Source: Engraulis encrasicolus
Taxonomy: Eukaryota; Chordata; Actinopteri; Clupeiformes; Engraulidae
Length of the DNA: 64,000 bases
Assembly (NCBI RefSeq): GCF_034702125.1
Contig: NC_085872.1
Coordinates: 28,228,134-28,292,133, forward strand
Reading direction: 5' to 3'
Below are positions 58,244 through 64,000 of the stretch, one piece after another (position 1 is the first letter of the stretch; each line of letters begins with the position of its first letter). The position numbers and the translations under genes were made by a program. The notes under the pieces are model-generated. The model was not told where the DNA came from, made no database searches, and saw nothing but the letters and a program-made list of their open reading frames with translations.

Positions 58244-61200
58244 CTGGAATAGAAAGAGAGATATAAAGATATGGGGTCAGGAGATGTTGGTGGAAAGAAC
58301 ACTGGAAGGTGATAGAAGCTACCTGAATCTGGCCGAGTGGATTGCTGGGTTCTGTTGCTATGGTAACAGCATGAAGTAAAGAGAGTTGCATGAACTGAAG
58401 TTTTTAATGTGACAACGTTTCGGCCTGTCGGCCTTCCTCAGGTCACGTGTCAGGAGTGTGCGGCACTTCTCTCCTCCTGCAAGTGTTTTACTGGTTGTCA
58501 GCACCTCCTTTTCTGCTGTGCGTTTTGCACCTCCACTCAACACCATGAAGTAAAACCTGGCATGGTTGGCAGTACTCACCCACCACTCCTGATCCTCCTC
58601 CCCGGTCACCACGATCACTTCTCCTTCTGCAAAGGTCAGCTCGTCATCGTTATCTGCTTGGCAGTCGTAGATGGTCTTCACCCGTTTGGCTTTGGCCTTA
58701 GGGACCTTAGGGATGGTATAAAAAAAACAAAAAACATCAATAGTAGTGGTGTCAACAATAATCGATTCTGCAATACATCGCAATGCGGGGCAGGACAATT
58801 CAATAATCAATTCGGCAAATGCCATAATCGATGCAGCATATTTTTTCAAGGTTCAAATACTTATGGAGCAAATTTATTTAACATTAAATTGAAGCACTCA
58901 AAGCATTGAAAGCTGCAGGACTAATACACAACAGCCAATAAAATGCTTTTCAGTATCTGACTGCTTTTATTGCCTCAACACTGATGAAAAAATTGTCCTT
59001 GCTTTCAATAGAAATGTAATGCATTGCAATGCATCGTAGAATCGGACTGAATCGATTCGAATCGAATCGTTGCCTGCCGAATTGTAATCGAACCGAATTG
59101 TAAGGGCAGTGCCAATGCACACCACTAATCAATAGGCAGACAGCAGTGGTTTTAGAGTTATCTCATAAGAGTTATCAGGACATTGCATATTGAAAATATG
59201 GGTAACAGAAGCATAGCCTTGGGCCTCCCACTTACCGGGTTGATCTTGCGAGGCAGTGGCACCGGCATCTCCACCGCCCCGGCCGGTGCTCCATTGGTGT
59301 CCTCGCTGGCCTGCCTCGGGGACAGCTCCCCCTGTTGGCTGGAGGACTGTGCTTCTGCAGGTGACTGCGGCTGCTGCTGCGGCACCCTGGCTGCCGGCGT
59401 GGGCTCCTCCTGCGTGCTCTGCCTTGCCGTTGGGGCCTCTGGCGGCGAAGGCTTCGGGGGCATGTCGGCCAGCTGGGGCTTAGGCGGGAGGTCCTTGAGC
59501 TGAGGTTTAGGGGGTAAATCCGATAGCTGAGGTTTGGGGGGCAAGTCCGAGAGCTGCGGCTTGGGAGGGAGGTCGGAGAGCTGGGGTTTAGGAGGCAGGT
59601 CTAACACGTGAGGCTTTGGGGGAAGGTCGCCGAGCTGCGGTCTCTCCGCCGGCTGAGGCTTCTCTGCGGACAGGTGCCGCTCCGCAGGCTGGGGCCGGTC
59701 TGAGAGTTGTGGGGCTCTGGTAGGGAGGTCGCAGGGTCTGGGGCTGGTCTCCACTGACTGGAGTGGCTTCTGCAACACCTCTGGGCCTGGGGGTCCCGGC
59801 TTGTCCACCGAGGGGAGGTGAATAGTGTCGATCTTCCTTAGTGCCACTGAGGGAAAGAAGATTGTTAATATAAGGTCATGGATTCGAACATTTGTTTTTA
59901 CTACATCACAGCTTAGCCATGCCAATAAGATGCTTAAAGAAACCATCACACAATTTAGCTCTGGCAGGTCTTATTCTGTCATAGGTTTTCAATCGTTCTA
60001 TTCCATATACTTACAAAGCCATGATGCTTTAGAACATTAATAACATACAATTATTTAAAGGGTTCACCTTTCTGAGGCAGTTTAGGTAGAACTCTTGGGC
60101 CAAGTGTGGATTTAGTGTTGCTTGATGTAGTGCTGAAAAACAAAACAAAACAAAAAAAGACATCGGTGAGAAGTCCTCTGAATAGCTGATAGACGATCAG
60201 GAAATGGCATGTCAGTTCAAGAGTTGATGTGACTCATAATGAAAAGGCTAAATAATAATGTGTGCTAACAGCTTAAAATAGGATAGGCTTCACATGCTAG
60301 CCAGTAATACATGCATAATTACTATCTGTATAAGTGCTTTGTGTATGACATGTTAAGCAAAGTCAAGGGCCTACTAGATCTTTATTATGATAATATCGTT
60401 AAAGGCCTTATTGCCCGTGAAAAAGAATTTTGTGAATAGATGCCTAACATATGATAGCATGTCCTAATCATTTAGGCATGTATACATAGCTAACATGAAC
60501 CCTAAAAAGTTACCACATCTGTTTAGTCAACACATGCAGCACATGTACCTCTGCTGCTGCTCAAACTTGTTGGCAGGTGAAGTCCTGTTTGTGGGCGGAG
60601 GAGTTGATTCGCTGCCTGTGAGCGCAAATAATAGCAGACGAGAGGAGGAAGTGAAAGAAAAGGAGAAGCGCAGTTAGAGTCAACTTCAGTACTATTTCTG
60701 TTTACATCTGTGCAGCGTTAACACGGCCGAGCGCAGCAGAGGTTGCCCCAGCGGATCACTTCCTGTGCAAGTGCCGCTCAACTCATGACTGTAGTGCTCA
60801 CGAGAAAGTAACGACGAGAAGCGGCGTTTACTGACAATTAGATCACCTCTTGAGTGCTATAAGCACATCCCATCATAGTACATAATGTATTTCAAACATT
60901 ACTCAGATATTCTACTGATTTACTTAGTTTAGAACGTTGCAATGTTTTCATAGAAATCCTTTTGTTTTGTTAGACAGCACCGTTTGTAGTGTTTGTGCAG
61001 TGAAACACATCGACTATATGCTATCAGCCATCTGCTAGCCACTGCACCAGAGAAGTTTATGATATGCTACAAAAACCTCTTTTAACACAGAGCAGCGAGG
61101 GGTAATGTTCCATTAGCGTTTGAAGAATGACACAATTGAAAGTGGCGTTGGTTAAAGTGGTGGTGTGGGGGAGGGGGGAGTGGGTTCATGTTCTCTATGT

Positions 61201-63804
61201 GGTTAAGAGTCTCATACGCATCGAGCGTCACCTTTGCTCTGCTGAGGGCCGGAGAGGACTGGGCTGGGGGGGTCGGAGAGTGTGCGCTTGTGTCCCGGGG
61301 GAGGGGGTGGGGCCCTCTTCTTCGACAGGGTGCCACTTCCGCCCCCCGCCGACGACTGAGAGCCCAGGGGGAGGGAGGTGGGGGGACCGGCAGAGGGACC
61401 TGGTGGATAGGTGAAGGCGGGGAGAATCAAAGAAGGGTTGGCTCCCAGAACAGCAGTGAAGAACACATTTCATTGAACATTTCATTGAACACCTGATGCT
61501 TTTCTACTGCAGCAAATACATGTACCTTATATGTTTACACATTATAATCCCATTGCATGTACTACAACGTAAAAAATAAACAAAGACTCAAACTACTCAA
61601 GCAACTTTTTTTGAAATGTAACTCAAACTTCCAGGAGGGGAAACCACAAGCTAGACCTGCTTGGATTCTAGTCCTCCATTGTTTGCTGTAGCCCGAGGCT
61701 GCTATGGAGTCATGCCACATGAGTGCTGCAAAATGTGAAAGGAAAAAATCTTTGGCCTGCAGCCTGAAATTCCTGCAGCAGGCCGTCTTGCATAATGAGA
61801 CAGAGGAGAAGTGACAGGCAGGCAGCGGCACTGACTGATCTCTATGTGGGTGTGACTGGGAGGGAACAGCAGCCACGAAGAGCAACACTTGCATCGGGAA
61901 TTTCTCAAAGCGAAGTGTCCTAGCCTTGCTAAGACGGGTAACGCCCAATTTTCAAGGATTTCACCCAAGATGGGTGAATACAGTATAACTAGTTCAAAGT
62001 GTAATTACTACTAATTGGATACTCTTTGGTGAAACCCGTGAAAAATGGGCGTTACTCGCCCTAGCAAGGCTGGGACACTTCACTTTGAGAAAGGCCCATT
62101 GTCTAGTATTACCAGTGCAGCTCGTGCACCTGAGTGTCTGGAACAGTGACTCACTCACTAACACTGCCCTGCGGCTACATGATGAGCATAACAAACAACG
62201 TTATACTGCAATCTGAATCACGGCCAGCCAACTGTGCAGGTTACACACAAATACACAAAACACTGTACTGCCAGCACCACCTCTTTGGTGTTGTTTATTT
62301 CAGGTTCATACGGTTACTGTATGACACATTGCCATGTTTTCTGATATCAAGGAAATTTTATATTTGACAATATGGTTTTCTGAGATATGTAAATAGACTT
62401 ACAATTAAATGTGTTTACTTAACACACATGTATTGCATAACACAGAAAAAACAAAACAAACACGGAAACAAACTCTGAAATGAGAAGTCACGGTTGGCTG
62501 GATGCACTAGCACCAGTACTCCTACTGCTGTCACAGTACCTTTACTGGGGCCCCTGACCAGAGTGGGTCCCTCGGCGCCAGGGGAGGCGGGGGTGTCGGT
62601 GGAGGTGCTGTACACGGGGTTGGCAAAGGCCCCATAGGAGAGGCGCTGCTTGTCGCGGTGGCCCATGTAACTAGGCAGCGTCAGCTTCTCCTGCGGTGAC
62701 ACACTGGACGCGTGGCAGAAGCTCTGGGGACGCGGGGAGCGCTCCTTCTTCACCGGGCTGGGCTGTGGCACACGTTACATTACATTGTAAATTACAGCCA
62801 GCCGCACTACACATTACATCACACTGTAAATTACAGCCGCACTATACATTACATCACACTGTAAATTACAGCAGCACTACACATTACATCACACTGTAAA
62901 TTACAACAGCACTATACATTACATTGCATTACATTACATTACATTGCGTATTGCACTACACATTACATCACACTGTAAATTACAGCCGCACTACACATTA
63001 CATTACATTGTATAAAATATTACAGCAGCACTATACATTACATACTGTAGACATATCAACATGTTACCATGTTACCACTACACTTTACAACAAGACATTA
63101 CAACATGTTACCGAACATGACATTACATTAAAATAAAAATGCATTATATTGCACAGCATACCATTTATCAAGTTATTAAAAATGGACATGAATGACACTT
63201 TTTTCTCAGAATAATACATATCTACACTACAAGACTGGGGTGCATTTATCGAAAACTTAGTTATTAGCCAGTTAGCAACTTGGGTAGTTGCCAATGGGAA
63301 ATTGTATTGCAAACAACAAAGTAGCTAATGTAGTTAGCAACTATGGTTTTGGAGAAACACAGCCCAGATCATTCACAGTCTGCAATACCTTGTCATCCAG
63401 GTCGTCATCACTCTCATCTATCTCCTCCAGTCGCAGGTTCCAGTCATACTCCACATGCACGTGAGGGTTGAACTTCCCCGCGGCAGCTTCCACCAGCTAC
63501 ACAGATTATAGACAAGGACAGGAGTGAGAGCAGGAGTGAGACATACTAGCCTAGCAGTGACAAGAAGAAGCCAAACAATACACGAAACAATAAATCCAAC
63601 AGTAATAAGTTGTTTCTGTTGCTTCTGAGTGAGGGTGTACTGTGAAAGGCAGCAGACCAACTTAACTTAACTGACGAATGTTACTCTACTACTACTTAAC
63701 AGATTACACACAATAGAATGGTCATGTGCCCCTCACCGGCTCTTCACACTGGGTATTCTTCAGCCTCCTGGCGATGTCCAGGGCAGTCTCTCCAGTTTGG
63801 TTTG
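58169..63804 (-). CDS. asap1: asap1, C-terminal half (nine coding exons), gene continues beyond right edge
   Basis: ASAP1 is a phosphoinositide-dependent Arf GTPase-activating protein at focal adhesions, podosomes and invadopodia, with the order BAR-PH-ArfGAP-ankyrin-proline-rich-SH3. Nine phase-compatible exons here give 502 residues and a stop. They hold the last ankyrin segment (NQTGETALDIARRLKNTQC), the acidic linker EEIDESDDDLDDK, a Ser/Pro-rich part (KKERSPRPQSFCH and KRTLSDPPSP), seven tandem D(L/M)PPKP repeats, and the C-terminal SH3 domain (KTIYDCQADNDDELTF to FPMSFVHILSE). The D/E-LPPKP repeats and the SH3 sequence separate ASAP1 from ASAP2 and ASAP3. The BAR, PH, ArfGAP and first ankyrin exons lie outside the window. 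In human, ASAP1 lies next to FAM49B/CYRIB in the same orientation, as here. asap1a and asap1b cannot be distinguished from this sequence. Confidence 0.97.
58385..58560. repeat. dispersed repeat with TTTCGGCC...CTTCCTCAGG motif
   Basis: Contains gacaacgtttcggcctgtcg and gccttcctcagg; the same motif type occurs at about 14,390-14,413. In the last asap1 intron. Confidence 0.5.
58580..58705 (-). CDS. asap1: asap1 exon, first part of SH3 domain
   Basis: It encodes KAKRVKTIYDCQADNDDEL then TFAEGEVIVVTGEEDQEWW, ending at gtgagtac. ALYDY-like (TIYDC), the acidic RT loop and the EWW tryptophans are all present. Two in-frame acceptors are possible, both after ctaag: one gives an end at 58,705 (VPKAKAKRV...), the other at 58,696 (AKAKRV...). 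Confidence 0.95.
58744..59127. mobile_element. hAT-like MITE, TAGTGGTGT family, copy 2
   Basis: 384 bp with ends tagtggtgtcaacaataatc and gcacaccacta, perfect 8-bp duplication atcaatag (58,736-58,743; 59,128-59,135). Inverted relative to 890-1,309; it lies 40 bp from the SH3 exon acceptor of asap1. Confidence 0.9.
59236..59846 (-). CDS. asap1: asap1 large exon with seven D(L/M)PPKP repeats
   Basis: The 611-nt exon starts with (V)ALRKIDTIHLPSVDKPG and ends EMPVPLPRKINP at donor gtaagtgg. In the middle are seven consecutive nine-residue units of the type xDLPPKPQL, the last with Met for Leu (ADMPPKPS). These are the D/E-LPPKP repeats that define ASAP1 and bind SH3 partners. A preceding degenerate array reads AERxxxAEKPQPAERPQL. 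The number of units differs between species, so repeat expansion is likely. Confidence 0.97.
60068..60132 (-). CDS. asap1: asap1 exon, GPRVLPKLPQK segment
   Basis: The 65-nt exon encodes (S)TTSSNTKSTLGPRVLPKLP then QK and one base of Val. GPRVLPKLPQK is identical to human ASAP1. Acceptor gtttttcag, donor gtgaac. Confidence 0.95.
60133..60548. other. asap1 intron with a degenerate MITE
   Basis: About 60,240-60,520 resembles a decayed GGTAACAC-family element (aatacatgcataattac, tgttaagcaaagtcaagggcctactaga, aaaagttacca). Confidence 0.4.
60549..60615 (-). CDS. asap1: asap1 exon, Ser/Thr-rich linker
   Basis: The 67-nt exon encodes (G)SESTPPPTNRTSPANKFEQ then QQ and two bases of Ser. NKFE aligns with the human TTNKFEGLSQQ stretch. 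Acceptor ctcacag, donor gtacat. Confidence 0.88.
60616..61231. other. asap1 intron, nothing recognised
   Basis: No repeat or regulatory site I can support. Confidence 0.5.
61232..61399 (-). CDS. asap1: asap1 exon, proline-rich segment
   Basis: The 168-nt exon (acceptor ccaccag, donor gtgacg) encodes GPSAGPPTSLPLGSQSSAG, then SGTLSKKRAPPPPPGHKRT and LSDPPSPVLSGPQQSKG. KKRxPPPPPGHKRTLSDPPSP is shared with human ASAP1 and is a candidate ligand for SH3 domains. Confidence 0.96.
61896..62096. mobile_element. about 200-bp palindromic MITE
   Basis: Arms gggaatttctcaaagcgaag...gtaacgccca and tgggcgttac...cttcactttgagaaaggccc are inverted repeats of about 65 bp with mismatches. In an asap1 intron. 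Confidence 0.75.
62540..62762 (-). CDS. asap1: asap1 exon, Ser/Pro-rich segment
   Basis: The 223-nt exon encodes PSPVKKERSPRPQSFCHAS, then SVSPQEKLTLPSYMGHRDKQ and RLSYGAFANPVYSTSTDTP, ending TLVRGPSKG. It aligns well with human ASAP1 except at its end, where the human PPLPPRNAGKG proline motif is replaced by TLVRGPSKG. The acceptor is gccacag; the intron beside it is a minisatellite. Confidence 0.95.
62771..63047. repeat. minisatellite of ACATTACATCACACTGTAAATTAC units
   Basis: About seven imperfect units of 30-48 bp, with a (TTACA)n patch near 62,920-62,945. It begins eight bases beyond the acceptor of the asap1 exon at 62,540-62,762. Confidence 0.9.
63237..63365. mobile_element. about 125-bp MITE, GGGGTGAATTTCTC family, copy 4 (inverted)
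   Basis: Ends ggggtgcatttatcgaaaac and ttttggagaaacacagccc. It lies 24 bp from the asap1 exon at 63,389. Confidence 0.75.
63389..63496 (-). CDS. asap1: asap1 exon, post-ankyrin linker
   Basis: The 36-codon phase-0 exon encodes LVEAAAGKFNPHVHVEYDW then NLRLEEIDESDDDLDDK. The HVHVEYxWNLR and acidic DESDDDLDDK stretches are diagnostic of ASAP1/2; the RLEEIDESDDDLDDK form fits ASAP1. Confidence 0.96.
63737..63804 (-). CDS. asap1: asap1 exon, end of ankyrin repeats
   Basis: The 68-nt exon between gattgtag and gtgagggg encodes (A)NQTGETALDIARRLKNTQC then EEP. The motif GETALDIARRLK is the terminal ankyrin helix pair of ASAP1. The first codon is split with an exon outside the recognised part of the window. 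Confidence 0.95.
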
Positions 63805-64000
63805 CTACAATCACAATTAATATCCCATGATGAGACTCAAATTATAACTGAAGAGAAATACACTCTCAGTGAAATTCACTCTCAGGTTAAACGTGATCAC
63901 AAACACAATAAGAGAAAAGAAAAGAAGGATCCATCATCAGGGTTCCCACTCCTTTTTCGTGAACAAATTCAAGCACTTTTCAAGCACCTTCAAGCACCAA

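Noticed and set aside
62771..63047. CRISPR-like array
   Set aside because: Units are imperfect, contiguous and without unique spacers; it is a minisatellite in a vertebrate intron.

Overview
The window is nuclear DNA from a ray-finned fish. It has a vertebrate gene pair in conserved tandem order, introns full of very long (CA)n/(GT)n and (GA)n microsatellites, tRNA-derived SINEs, LINE2-like tails and many short palindromic DNA transposons with 8-bp target duplications. Both recognised genes lie on the minus strand. There is no sign of bacterial, organellar or viral genes, CRISPR, rRNA or functional tRNA genes. The species cannot be named from sequence alone.

Layout, left to right. 1-10.4 kb: no recognised gene, only a SINE, several MITE-like elements and microsatellites. 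10.46-12.47 kb (minus): three or four small exons, all joined in phase 1, that together encode the C-terminal end of an unrecognised Ser/Thr-rich protein ending in a GPI-anchor-like hydrophobic tail. 18.05-36.27 kb (minus): a complete ten-exon cyrib (FAM49B, CYFIP-related Rac1 interactor B) reading frame; the exons add up to exactly 981 nt, 326 residues plus stop. Its fourth intron (21.8-29.4 kb) holds a 5.76-kb TTAA-flanked composite transposon with three further elements nested in it. 36.3-58 kb: the intergenic region and presumed cyrib 5' region, with a GC-rich stretch at 41.9-42.4 kb, a LINE2-like fragment, a SINE, several MITEs and the probable asap1 3' UTR (about 55.5-58.2 kb). 58.17-63.80 kb (minus): the last nine coding exons of asap1 (Arf GTPase-activating protein with SH3, ankyrin repeat and PH domains), from the end of the ankyrin repeats through the proline-rich region to the C-terminal SH3 domain and stop. 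The 5' part of asap1 lies beyond the right edge.

The two genes are functionally adjacent: CYRI-B binds active Rac1 and restrains the WAVE-Arp2/3 actin pathway, and ASAP1 is an Arf GAP that remodels actin at focal adhesions and podosomes. Human FAM49B/CYRIB and ASAP1 are also neighbours in the same orientation on 8q24.

The most interesting material is (a) the nested TTAA composite transposon at 22,989-28,750, which carries a near-perfect 317-bp hairpin inside its left end, (b) the unrecognised putative GPI-anchored gene, and (c) microsatellites placed directly at cyrib splice sites: a (UG)n tract about 30 nt upstream of exon 8 and a (CU)n tract that forms the acceptor of exon 4.
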